DNA of 64,000 nucleotides, taken from positions 62,001 through 126,000 of the forward strand of contig WBMW01000470.1 in NCBI GenBank assembly GCA_013396635.1, in the 5' to 3' direction. Made by a program: the position numbers and the translations under genes. Position 1 is the stretch's first letter. Every line of letters begins with the position of its first letter. The notes under the pieces are model-generated. The model worked only from the letters and a program-made list of their open reading frames with translations, did not search any database and was not told the DNA's origin. Origin of the DNA: Penelope pileata (Eukaryota > Chordata > Aves > Galliformes > Cracidae). This document shows positions 10,442-24,668 of the stretch, in pieces.

Positions 10442-12250
10442 GGGCGTTGCCCTCTATGTTAAGGAGCAGAGAGACTGTGAGGAGCTCCCTCTGAGAAACA
10501 GTCATGAACAGGTTGAGAGCCTGTGGGTTAGAATTAGGGACAGAACCAATAAAGGACGGCTGGTGGTTGGGGTCTATTACAGGCGGCCTGATCAAGGGGA
10601 GCCTGTTGACAAGGCCTTCTTCCCTCAGCTGCAGGAGGCATCATGCTCACAGGCTCCTGAGGGGGGATTTCAACCACCCAGATGTCTGCTGGGAAAACCA
10701 CACAGTGAGCTGCAAGAGATCCAGGAGACTCCGGGAGTCCATCAATGACAACTTTCTGGTTCAGGTACTGGACAGATCATCCAGAGGTGAAGCACTGCTG
10801 GACCTGGTGCTCATCCATGTAGAGGATATCGCTAAGGCATTAATATTGGAGGCAGCCTGGGCTGCAGCAACCGTGCCCTGGTTGAGTTTATGATCTCAAG
10901 GAACGTGGGCCAGGCAAAGAGTGGGGTCAGAACCCTGAACATCAGGAGAATGAACTATAGGCTGTTTAAGGAATTATTGTATGAAGTCTCCTGGGAAGCT
11001 GTCCTTAGAGACAAAGGAGTGGAAGCAAGCTGGCTGCTTTTTAAAGATGCCTTTCTGAGAGTGCTAGAGCTCGCCATCCCTCAGAATAAGAAAGCAGTTG
11101 GAGGAGGCAGGAAACCAGCATGGCTTGGCAAGGATCTGCTGGTCAAACTGAGGGAAAAGAAGGGCAGGTACTGGCTGTGGAAACAAGGGTGTGTCACCTG
11201 GGAAGAAGACAGGGATGCTGCCCAGACTTGCAAAGATGGGATTAGGAAAGCCAAGGCACAGATGGAACTGAACTTGGTGAGGGATGTTAAAAATGACAAG
11301 AAGGGATCCTATAGGTACATTGGCCAGAAGAGACGGGCCAAAGAGAGCATACCTCCTTTGGTAAATGAGAAAGGAGAACTGGCTACAACAGATATGGAGA
11401 AGGCTGAGGAACCTAATGAGTTCTTTGCCTCGATTTTCACTGGCAGCCAGGATTCTCATATTTTTCACATCTCTGAACCTCTAGGTGAGAGCTGGGGGAG
11501 TAAATCTCCCCCACCACTGTAAGGGCAGAACAAGTCCGAGACCACCTCATGAGACTGAATGTCTACAAGTCTATGGGGCCAGATAACGCATCACAAGGTT
11601 TTGCACTTGAGTTGGAGTAATCTCAGATATATATACAGACTGGGAGAAGAACTCCTTGAGAGTAGCCCTGCTGAGAAGGACCTGGGGGTCCTGGGAGATG
11701 ATTATCCCTCTCTACTCTGCCCTCGTGAGGGCCCATCTCAAGTACTGAGCCCAGGTCTGGTGCCCCCAGTACAGGAAATGTGGAGCTTTTGGAGAAGGTC
11801 CAGAGGAGGGCCACAAAGATGATCCGAGGGCTGGAGCACCTCTCCTACAAAGACAGGCTGAGGGAGCTGGGCTTGTTCAGCCTGGAAAAGAGAAGGCTGC
11901 CCCGTTGCAGCCTTGCGGTATTTAAAAGGAGATTACAAACAGGAGGTAAAAGAACTTTTTACAAGAGTAGATAGTGATTGGACAAGGGGGAATGGTTTTA
12001 AGCTGAAGGAGGGAAGGTTTAGATTGGATGTCAGGGGATAGTTCTTCACTGAGAGAGTGATGAGGTGCTGGAACAGGCCTTCCCAGAGAGGTTGTGGATG
12101 CTCTGTCCCTGGAGGTGTTCAAGGCCATATCAGATGGTGCCCCACGTACCTGATCTAGTACCAGATCTGGAGGTCGGTGGCCCTGCCTGTAGCAGGGAGC
12201 TTGGAACTTGGTGATCCTTGGGGTCCCTTCCAACCCAGGCCATTCTATGT
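9811..12250 (+). mobile_element. Sense CR1 LINE inserted into an older antisense CR1
   Basis: A CR1 copy carries the start of ORF2 through to the 3' end. The apurinic-like endonuclease domain is open at 10284-10748 and shows ITETWWDDS near 10350, a conserved catalytic-site motif of CR1-type endonucleases. The endonuclease/linker continues in other frames (10504-10893 and 10890-11522). Just after SMGPDN-like codons near 11580 most of the RT domain is missing, and sequence resumes in the region after the RT (RLGEELLESS, 11625-11660). A second deletion lies near 11700. The C-terminal [16 protein letters not shown] segment (about 11805-11850) and 3' UTR follow, ending CCATTCTATG at 12239-12248. 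It is dead, being internally deleted and frameshifted. Its length is inflated by the 412-base duplication at 9619-10441. Confidence 0.88.
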
Positions 12251-12381
12251 TTCTTAGCCCTCCTTTGGGCACTCTCCACTGTCTAAAGTTTTATATCCTC
12301 CTTATATTGTGATGCCCAAAGTTGCACATGGTGTTCAAGCTGAGACCACACCAGCACAGAGCCAAACAATAACTTCTCTCA
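12251..12381 (-). mobile_element. Right half of the split antisense CR1
   Basis: After TTCTT (12251-12255) the sequence reads AGCCCTCCTTTGGGCACTC and on to CACCAGCACAGAGCC. This is the antisense CR1 segment that should follow CCATCTTCTT of the left half at 9810. The element then ends, truncated at its own 5' side near 12380. TTCTT is present at both edges of the inserted sense CR1 and may be a short target-site duplication. Confidence 0.78.
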
Positions 12382-15300
12382 ATGTACATACACTTAACAG
12401 TCATATAATGACCAGAAGATTTTCTATTTATTTACATTTACCTATAGTGAGTACAGTGCATGCTTAGGGTGTTTTCAGAGTGTATTTGAAACTAATGAAA
12501 ATTACGGCGGAGCTGTGTGTATTTCACTTTACAGTTCTGTTTTTAATTATTATCAATTATACTAGAAAACCACATTCAGATCCATCCTCTATCTGCTCAA
12601 GTTATAACTGTACTTTACAGTGTTTGTGCACATACTTATATTTCTATCTGAGGAATGTTCTGCATTGCACAAAATATTCTCACTCCCCCCACTCATGTGG
12701 CTTTATAGCTTACTAGTGAATATATTCTTAGTCTTATGAAAAATAAAATACATATTGAATCTGGGTTTGAAGCCCAAGTCCCTTCTCCCCTCTACTCACA
12801 GTGAATATCCTGAACTTCAGCAAGATGCGATATTCCAAGACACTTACTCAAGAAGGACATCTCAGTCCTGCATCTCCCTAACTTCACTAATTCAAGCACA
12901 ATGCTTGTGTTGGATTGTAATAATCACATTCTGGCAAACTTTGTATTTTTTACTTAATGTACAGTGAGTTTTTCTCTGAAAAAATTACTGAACTATACTG
13001 TTGCCTATATTTCCTTTGGGATCTAGCTCTAAGATCATTGGAACATTCAGATACTTTGTGTTTTCATGCAAATTTAAGAATTTCTTAGCTTTTTAGTGAA
13101 TACAAATTGCATTCTGTTTATTTAGAGTTACAGAAAATAAGAATTCAGAGCAATATCAGTAGAAGTTTACATGAAATAGACTTTACTACTTGCATTAGCC
13201 ATAACACAATGGAAGAAAGAGCAGAATAATTCAGACTGATCATAGATCATTAATAATTTGGGAGTGGAAATGAGTAGTGAGTTCAGTAATTGAAACAGAG
13301 ACTCCTTTTAAGCCCTTCTGCTATCTGAGGAGTTGGAGAGTTGGGCAAAGTCATTCCCAACTAAATCCACGGCAAGTACTTAGAACAATTTGAAGTAATT
13401 TGAAGGAGGAATTTTTTCCTGTAACCAAGCCACAAGATCAATTTTTTTAAAAAAATAGTTAAGATGGAATGAATCTCCCCTCAATTTCTTCTGAATTAAG
13501 ACCATCCTATGACTTTGATTTCCAACCTGAAGAGGTTTTGTATGAAAAACAACATTGGAATATTTTTTCATGTATTACTCTTTCAATTTCTTATTGGAAT
13601 CCAAGTCAGAAAATTCAGAGGAAGAGAAGAAAATGAGAGGAATACGTTTTTCTTAACTTCAGGAAGGTTTCAAAATTATCATGAACATAAACTGAACAAA
13701 AATACTTAGTTTTTATTTGTGTTGAATTAACTTGTGGAGATCCTTGAAATGAATCATACTCTTGCTCTTATTGCTTACTGAAGTTTCATGCTTTTACTGT
13801 CTACACAATTAATCCTTTTGGAAACTAGGAGAGAGATTATGTCACTCCATCCATAATACATCCATAATAGGAAGACAAAGAAAAATAAGTTTTGAGAATT
13901 AATTTTCTTTTCCAATAAAGGAATGATAAAGAACACAACGGTAAACCTCCCAAATCTTTATTCTTTTCCTCTCACTATGTTCTAAAAACAGATGGACCTT
14001 TTAGTAATTTTTTTTTTTTTTTAACTTAGGTGGCACATTGTTTGATACAGAGTCATAAAAATAAATCTTGCCTTCTTTTCCTAAGCAAAATACATCCAAA
14101 AAGAGCAAGATTTAATTATGTTTTTGACCTACATTTTCATTAGATCAAACAAACCTCACAATCAACGCATAATTGAAAGTAGAGGAGAATTTTTTTCATC
14201 TTTAATTCCCCAATAACTGTAGTTTTTCAGGAAGTACAATTTAAAGTGACTGCCACTAATTTAAATAAAGCTTCTTTTAACTTGTATATTTCAGTGGTTA
14301 ATAATTTAACAAAACACTTCTGCCAGCTTTAAGTTCTAGCTTCTGGATCTTGATATGTTCTATCATTCTTATTTTTTAAAATAAATGAGCTATATCCTGA
14401 TTTAAAAAAAATTTGCTGTTATAAGAATTATTTCACTACCAGAAATACTGTAACTGCCCATATAAAGGAGGGAAAAAGAGACAAAGAAGAACAAGATATT
14501 AGATTTCTTCTACAAGAACCTTTATACGAGGAAATAATGAAGTGAGACTCCACTAAACAGTTCATTTGTGCACAATGTCATTACATATTAATACTTTTTT
14601 TGATTCCACTGGTGAGTAGTCACTATAAGATGACTTTAATTAAAAAAAAAAAAGCAAAAAAAAGAAACACCAGTATTTAAATGAATTTAAGTTGTTGGCC
14701 AACAATATTCACAGCCACCACTCACTCTCAGTAAACGTGGCAGCTAGATATAGTAACACTCATGATGGTCACCTAGCTTGCCAAATTATTGCCTATCTGA
14801 AAATTAGATTAGTGGTAAGAACCGAAAATCATGTTTTTCTATCAAATTGGCTCACTGTTTTTCCTTTTCAGCTCTTTATAGACAAAGATGTGACAAAATG
14901 ACATTAACCTGAGTTTTTTATTCACACTGTCTACAGAAGTATTTTGGAGCTCTTATCATATGCCATGACAGTGTAGCTATGCATACTTTTTTCTGCAGTA
15001 TAACTACACAAGGCTAAGGCAGTCGGTGCAGACAATCTATCTTGGCAGAACTAATTTTGTCCAATACTACTATCAAAACAAACTTTATTACAACTTCTTT
15101 AAAATGTGCAATTTAAGTTACTACATCCTTCTGATAATCCCAGTTTATTGCTGCACTTCATATAATTAAAGGTAATATCTGGGTACTCTGGACAAATGTC
15201 TGATATCTCTGTGCTTTGTCAAAAGATGTTCTAAAATTCTCAAATACGCACAGAAATCTCACTAATAAATGTGGGTCCAGCAACCACAACAATGGCTTCA

Positions 15301-15821
15301 ATTAAATTGGTTGACTAGTTATCTTACACGTTACCAAGTTATTTGAGAGGGTCATTTGCTGAGCATCTTGGTTGCTCCAAGAATTTCGTATTGAAATCTA
15401 TGACAACGTGGAGACCTTTTTCCTACAGTATCTGAACACTTGCTATGGTTCATTTACTGGATGTTTGTTCATTTTGTTAATAGCTGCTTTGCTAATATAA
15501 CAAAATAGCACATCCTAAATAAAACTAGCTAAAAAACCAAGTACACTCCTGTGAAATTTTCATCTCTAATTAAAGGGTTTGTAATTAAAACTTCAGGTGT
15601 TTGCTATTCTTAAACAAAAAACATCAAAAAATATGAAATCTTAGCATTATTAGTAGAGTCTACTTTTCTGCATCAGTGAACAGTTGGATTTCAGAATAAA
15701 AATGCTTAACTTTGCAATATTTTACATCGTCTTATACTTCGTACATGTAAATACAATTATATTCTTCACGAAATAAACAAGTTTATATAAATTTTCAGCA
15801 ATGAAATATTGAAATATTGAA
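12382..15821. other. No feature recognised
   Basis: AT-rich, mostly unique-looking DNA of 3.4 kb. It contains A/T homopolymers (for example T15 near 14008-14022 and A11 near 14642) but no long open frame, LTR or LINE signature. Intergenic or intronic; I cannot tell which. Confidence 0.5.
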
Positions 15822-17590
<1,769 letters not shown>

Positions 17591-20500
17591 ATAAATATCA
17601 AGTTTATCTATGCACTTATTTTTAAAATAAAGTTTGTGTACTTCACCACTTATTTACTCAGAAATCTATCTATCCAAAAGACAAAAAGAGAAACTTCAGG
17701 TTGAATAATCAGCAGCATTAACAATAGTACTCACAAATTATCCTGCTGGAAAATAAAATTAATAGTACTGCACTAAAAATGTCATTCTCCTCTCTGCAGC
17801 AACTTGTTACTGAAACACCCCCAAAATATTTTCCATCCTATTTTACTATGTCTAAATTTGTATTTTGTTGTGAAAAGTAGAATAAAGAATATGAGCAAGT
17901 TCGTAATGTTTAGTAATGAGGGCTTCTTCAATGTTTAAAGGTACAGAACTCTAAGTATGAATCTAAAGAAAAGGCATATACCTCAGGTACTACCTAAATG
18001 AGAGATACTGTAATGTGTATTTCCAGTAGCAGACTCATAGACTGTGGAATACAGTTCAAACTCCAATCACTACTATCAGGATCTCTCATCATGTTTGATA
18101 TCACATACATGAGGATCTAGTATTCCAACTTCTAAGAAGACTGCACGTGAAATACCTTCTCAATACATGCATGATCAAAGAGGGACTAACATCAAAACCT
18201 CTCTCAGAAGCTATGACAATCCAAGAACCATATTTATTTAGTAACAGAAAAACAGCCAAAAGCAACACTTGTTCTTGGCAGATGGCTTATGCTCAGCCTT
18301 TCAATGGGAACAGAAATGCTGTTTGTCGTGATCCCACATAAAATAATTTCTGCTCATTTTCATGACTTACATACTGACTTCTTGTTCACCCTACTAAGAA
18401 TTATCTTTGAAATAGCACAGCATTGAGATGAAATGTATGACAGCAGGAGTTGAGAGAAGGGAGGATAAAAATTCATTAAACACAAAGTGTAAACATATTG
18501 GAGTATTAATATAGGATAATGGAATAAGAAAGCCTGAGAAACAAAAAGGCATTGTGAATAGTGTTACTATCCCTGCCAACAGTAAAGCAGAACAAGATTT
18601 AAATCTTGGGCTATTTTTTCCGGACATAAACCATTCCTTTGTCAAGTCATTTGCTGCTTAATAAACACATATTCCAAAAAATTGTGCTATTTTATCAGGA
18701 TAGTAACTTGGAGGTTTATTTATTTGAGAAGCATTGAATAAAACATTTCCACTTCTGTAAATAAAAGCACTTAAATATTGAGTTAAACTCCAATTGTCAG
18801 AGAAGCATATAAGTTTCCAGACAGATAATTACAATGGTTATTTGACCTTCTGAATGAGAAGATGTATTTATTATTTTGAATGTTTTCCTTATTTTGAACA
18901 TATTTTCTTTAAGTTTCCAAACACTGCATTCCAATATAACTTTATCCTGCTAGATTGAAGGGCTTTCTTTAGTCAGATGTCTTTCTACAGCTGGCTATTT
19001 TGAAACCACAGTCAATTAATTGTGATTTACTTTGCAGAATTAAATGTATTCATTAATATGCATTAACATTAAGTTATTCAACAGAAAGTTAAAAACTTAA
19101 GACACTAGTATGCACATTCTTTAATAAAAATTCAACAATATACTCAGAATTTGGCACCATTCTTTCTCATCTTTCACTAAGGTCTTCGGATACCTTCTCA
19201 GGTCACGGCTGAGTATCATCTACACATGTATGCTACTGTCATCACATCATCTGGCACTATTTAAAAAGAGGAATTCAACACATTTAAAAGAAATAAAAAA
19301 TGACTATTTAAAAAATCTAAATTTCTCTTTTTTCAGGCCTTTCTGACAAGACTTACCATTATCCCAATGGTAACTACTTACAACATCAACTACCACTACT
19401 GTAAAAAGAATACAACAAATCAAAGTTCACTGTGAAACAGTCCTCCAATGAGTTTAGCCACATTTAGGTTTGCACACAGGTATGTGTGTGCATAAGGATA
19501 AAATCCTGTAAGCAAAACTGTTGAATTAGCTATTTTTACTAAGCACAGAAATAAGCATAATTCTTTGGGTTATATATAGAAAAAAAATTAAAAGCTAAAG
19601 GCTCTGAAAGCTTCCTATTACTAGACCATTCTTTCAAAATTCAATATAGAAAAGAAAATATCTAGAAAGAGCATGCTGCAACTTTCAATGAACATCAGAA
19701 CGTTTAAAAAATAATAATTTTAAAGCTGAAGTGCACAGAACAAGTTACAGGCTGAATAGTGGACTAATTTTGACCTCAACTGAACAAGGGAGTTTGTTAC
19801 CTACAGTAAACCAAATTACTTCACAAGATCTATAATATTATTTAATTTAGAATAAACTGTTTCCCTGCAGTTCATCTGCAGGGCATGAAGCATTAAGATT
19901 TACCCACAGAATTCAGGAATGTCAGAGCTATTTTCTGTGCCTGTGAAAGTGATTACAGAGTGTCACGGATGTGAATGTGACCGGTTTTGTAACTGAGCAA
20001 TGACTGCTAACTAATACTGTACAAGAAAGATTTTTTCTTCCCTATAAAGCTTGTCCCTTACCACACCAAGTAAAAATGACTTTCCCTGCATACCTATGCA
20101 AGTTTTGTTTCAGATGATCAATATATCATTCTGTTCTTAAATAAGCAAAATCCACAATCACCTACTTAATGCCGTTAAACATATTTTCAGTGATAAGTAA
20201 CAGTCTTCTTAAGGTTGAACGGATAATTTGCTCCAAATAGATTAACAATGAGATTTTGCATTGCTTTTCTATCAAGAAAATGTTTTCTCCCTGTATGCAT
20301 CTGTTTCACAAACGAAGCAGTGAAATTGCTTCAGATAGATTTTTAGCAAAGTATCTGAGGGTTTAATAATAGACGCAAACCAAAATTCCACAAAAGTTCT
20401 GACTCACACAACTGAAGAGCAGCAATCTCCCACCAATATGGTGCTCCTCCAAAAAATATCTGATCTATGAGAGAGAGAGATGCACTCCTTTCTGTAGCTG

Positions 20501-23500
20501 GCCCTTAAATGAGCCCAAGGCAGCATCATCCTGGGACTCCCCCTTCCAGTCAAGTGGAGAAAAAGGGCGCAAACAATTTGCCTGTGTTCCCCAGGCCAGC
20601 CACAGCCCTTAATCCAGGTGCTCAATCACAGATTCAGGCTGCGACCTAGCATTTCCTCTACAGTATCTAAAACAATTCTACTTGCATATGGGCTTTGAAT
20701 TACTTCTCTTCTCTCAAATCCATTTAAAATCCCAACAGAACAAGTCTCTAAAAGCAAACTGTAAGAAAAGCTTCTGAACTGGCTTCAACAGAAGTAGGCT
20801 TCTCTCAGAGGCAAAGGTCGAGATTGAAGACATCTACTCTTAATACAAGCTCAGCTAAACACTGAACGATTCTCTTAATTTTAGCTTCATTTTCTTTCTT
20901 TTTGAACTTGAAATAATGGCAGTTCCATTTGGGATAGTTGCTTGTTTGTCTTGTCTGCTGACTAGCACCTAGAATGATCCCAACTTCAAGATATGTGGAT
21001 ATGAAATATATTTATTGTTTCAGTAGCTTTCATTTTTTACAGACATTAAAATTTTAATATTGATAGATTAGAAACAAAGTAGTATTTATGTATTAATATC
21101 TATATCTAATGCATCCATTTATATGTTAGCTTACTGTTAAAAAAACTATCCTCATGCACTATATACCAGTCACATTATGTGCATGTCTGCAAGTAAATCT
21201 GTGTGTACAGAGTCCTCGAAAGCATCAGACTAAACACTAAAATCTCCCTTCCACTAACAGTGCAGCACATTTTGCAGTGACCCCTAACTTAAACAGAAGG
21301 ACATTCTATGTATTGCGTATTATAAAATCAATAAATGCAACGAACATCCCCTAACTTGTCTGGAAAGCATTAATCATCAGATGTCTGTCTAAACACTTAA
21401 GGCTATTTCACTTTAAGGAAACAGTTCAAATATTAAATTGCAGACTGTCGTGGGTTTTTTTTAGTTTGATAGATTAATAACTCTGACAGACAAATACGTG
21501 TTGAAGCATATCTGGAACTACCAGAGAAACATACTGGACATTAGGTAGAGTTGTAGTTCATTTGTTCAGCACTTAAATTAACCATGACACAGTCAAAGCT
21601 TTCTTTTGCCAGGAAATTGCAAAACAAATATAAACAAAGCACCCTTTGTGTTTCATAGGTCCACTGTATGTTTGTTACTTTTACAATTATTTTGTAACCC
21701 TATGGAAATTCAGATTTTACAGATGAGTCATGAAGCATAACATACCCCAAACTGCACTTTTTCAGTGGTACTTTATAAATCATAATATTTAAAAACAATC
21801 AGGAAAACCAACATGTTACATACAGCCAATATTGCTCTTAAGCTAAGCGAGCAGCAAATCTCCAGCTTTGAGCTGGCAGTCACTTCTTTCTTACACAATG
21901 TGACTTTTAAGAAGGTTACTTGACCAGCAGAATTACGCTTTCTTGGAGGAGGGTCGCAGCTGTCTCACAACCTAGTGCATTTACATGGTGTTATCTGTTG
22001 CATATACTAATAGCATCAGTAGCATCAAAAACAATTTTCCCTGTGAAAGGAACATACAACACAGCACACTTACTCTATTTACAACACTTTGCTACTTCAG
22101 ATATGAGATGTTACCTTTGTCGGACACATCCATCTCCTTTATGCACAAATGTTGGTTTTTACGCTGTCCAGTAACTAGCATTTATATATCGAGTGAAAAA
22201 TAAAATGCTGCCAGTGAAAAGCATACCACAGGCAAAGGGAATTTGTTACCTGAATCACTATCACTAGCCATCTACTTAATGTTCATTTCTCATACTATCT
22301 GATTTTTATATTTTGACAATATAAACATGATCTGACATGCAAATACTGTGCTAATTAATGAGCTTTTTCTACTGGATAGGCAGCACAAAATCATAACAGA
22401 AATCCCAGTGTTCTGGGCACTTTCATAAATGCAGTCCCTCATTTGGTTATCCAAAAATGTTAACTAAAGTTTTTTGAAATCTTAACTATAAAATCTACTT
22501 GTCTGAAAACTGCATCTTTATATTTTGCAGTCTCCATTTGTTAGTCTTTTTTTTTGTAAAGCAATTATTGTTAAGAAACTTCATGGGAACAACAAATATG
22601 CATTTCTTTATTTCAGAATAAATAAGAGGGCAAAACATGGATGCCTATGCATAAAGGCAAAACTGCATGAAAGGAATGAATTTTAAATACCAAATATCTC
22701 ATTAACGGGCACAGCATCTACAGCTTTGCATGTATGTAAATCATTTAGAGAGTATAAAGCTCAGTTTCTTCCCCCCTGCTGTGTCCGGTTTGCAATGTTC
22801 CACTAAGATGCAGATCCAGCAGCTCAATGATTGCCCCATGGAGTAAAAACAATGCTTCATTTACTCCCTATGGCATGACCTGAGTCCTTCTGCCAAGTTT
22901 TCTTCCTTACTTACTTTGTAAATAATAACTACATGTCTCCAAATTAACAAAAAATTTTAAAAGGGGCCAATTGCCTTTCAATGTTCATTCAACATTCTTT
23001 TCTCCTGTCTTAAAATGCAAAGGTAGAATATAAAGTAAAAATAAGCAGGAGAGACTACTTTTTCAATTTCAAGCATCCTATTAAGGAGCAGAAGTGCATT
23101 ATAGGGCACTGAGAGTAAAATAAAATAAAATAACACAGCTGAAAAGTAGAATCTCATGTGAAAAAAACAAAACAGAACAAACAAACAAAACACCAAAGGG
23201 ATTGTGGGGTGCATGAAAGAAAGGAGAAAGCACACACTGATATCTCTCAATGCAGATGTTGTCCCTTCACCTTTTCCCCATCTTGTCATCTGTAGCTCCC
23301 TACATACAGTGCAAACCCTTTATCAATGCAGTAATAAATTCATATGTGCAACCATCTGCCTAGCAGGTGGGGCAGGTGCTGAGTATCGTCAATCACCAGG
23401 TTCCACTTGTGCTTGTCATTATCAGGAGTTAACAGGCTCCAGGGCAGGAGGTGAGCCACGCACACAGCAGAAACAGCAGCATGTTATGCCATGTTTGCTC

Positions 23501-24269
23501 ACCTATAGCCTCCAGGGAGAAAGGGGGTGGTGGTAGACGGAGGCAAAAGAAACAGGAGGTTTTAATCTACCATGTCATTACGTAGCAGACAGCAAGTGTT
23601 ACCTCAGTTTGGTAGCAGATGTTACCTCTCCTGTGCAGCACATCCCTTTCTTCTGAGAGGCATACCCTTGTACTCTGAGCCTATAGAACACTTTCCAAAC
23701 TGTTAACGCCTCAATTTATGAGTCAAAAACCCTTTTTTTGGTGGTAACACCTCAGGAAAAGATTTTTTCTTCCCTCTGGAAAAACATATAAAGAGAAAGA
23801 AAAAAGTGGGAAGTGGGAGTTTAAGAAGGCGGGATGGGGGACCTGACAGTGATTGAGAAGCTGCAGACGTGGGCATGAATTTTTGATAAATAGATCATTG
23901 AAAAGAAGAAAAATTTCTTTTCATCCTTAGAACTGAATTCCAATACCTATTTCTTATCCAGACTAAGTAACACTGAGTTTTAAGAACAGTGTCTTTTTTC
24001 CCTCTGTAGGTTTACACTTCCATTATGCATTTGATGTGACTGTCAATAAGTTAACATTTACTGTAAATAAACCCCATAGAAATGTGGGTAACTTCATAGC
24101 CTGTGCTGTACTTCTTAATGAGCTGTCACTGAAATCTACTTGTTACTTACTGTCCCTATAGATGTGACCTCTGCTATTTAGCATGGTCTATAACTAGAAA
24201 TTGTGGCTCTTACAATGAGATAATTATTTTCTCTATATTTAACAGATTGATTACAGAGAGAACCTTCCA
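17591..24269. other. Long AT-rich stretch without recognised genes
   Basis: There are 6.7 kb of largely unique-looking sequence. Two GC-richer islands stand out: 20400-20650 (a 73-codon minus-strand open frame without matched splice sites) and 23200-23720 (open frames on both strands). I could not match either to a known repeat or gene. No LINE, LTR or mariner signature was seen in the rest. Confidence 0.45.
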
Positions 24270-24668
24270 TTTTTGTTGAGGTTCAACAAAAGCAAGTGTA
24301 GAGTCTTGCACCTGGGGAGGAATAACCGCATGTACCAGTACAGGCTGGGGGATGACCTGCTGGAGAGGAGCTCTACAGAGAGGGACCTGGGGGTCCTGGT
24401 AGATGACAGGTTGGCCATGAGCCAGCAGTGTGCCCTGGTGGCTAAGAAGGCCAATGGGATCCTAGGGTGCATTAAAAAGAGTATTGCCAGCAGGTCGAGG
24501 GAGGTGATCCTTCCCCTCTACTCTGCCCTGGTCAGGCCTCAGCTGGAGTACTGTATCCAGTTCTGGGCTCCCCTGTATAAGAAAGACAGGGACCTCCTGG
24601 AAAGAGTCCAGCGGAGGGCCACAAAGATGATAAAGGGCCTGGAGCATCTCCCTTATGANATGCTGAGA
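24270..24668 (+). mobile_element. CR1 fragment (RT C-terminal region), 3' end missing at an N
   Basis: A clean open frame encodes the C-terminal part of CR1 ORF2: [73 protein letters not shown]. It is the least-decayed CR1 coding piece in the window and closely matches the fragment at 56241. It stops at TTATGA then N (24659). Only a few CR1-like bases (ATGCTGAGA) follow before unrelated AT-rich DNA. A normal 5'-truncated CR1 would keep its 3' UTR and terminal repeat. Their absence here points to missing sequence at the N. Confidence 0.88.
24659..24659. other. Single-N assembly join
   Basis: One N interrupts the CR1 at a point where about 300-400 bases of 3' CR1 sequence would be expected. 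The true gap is probably larger than one base. Confidence 0.7.

Noticed and set aside
11064..11468. 134-codon minus-strand frame
   Set aside because: Shadow of the sense CR1 ORF2 on the opposite strand.
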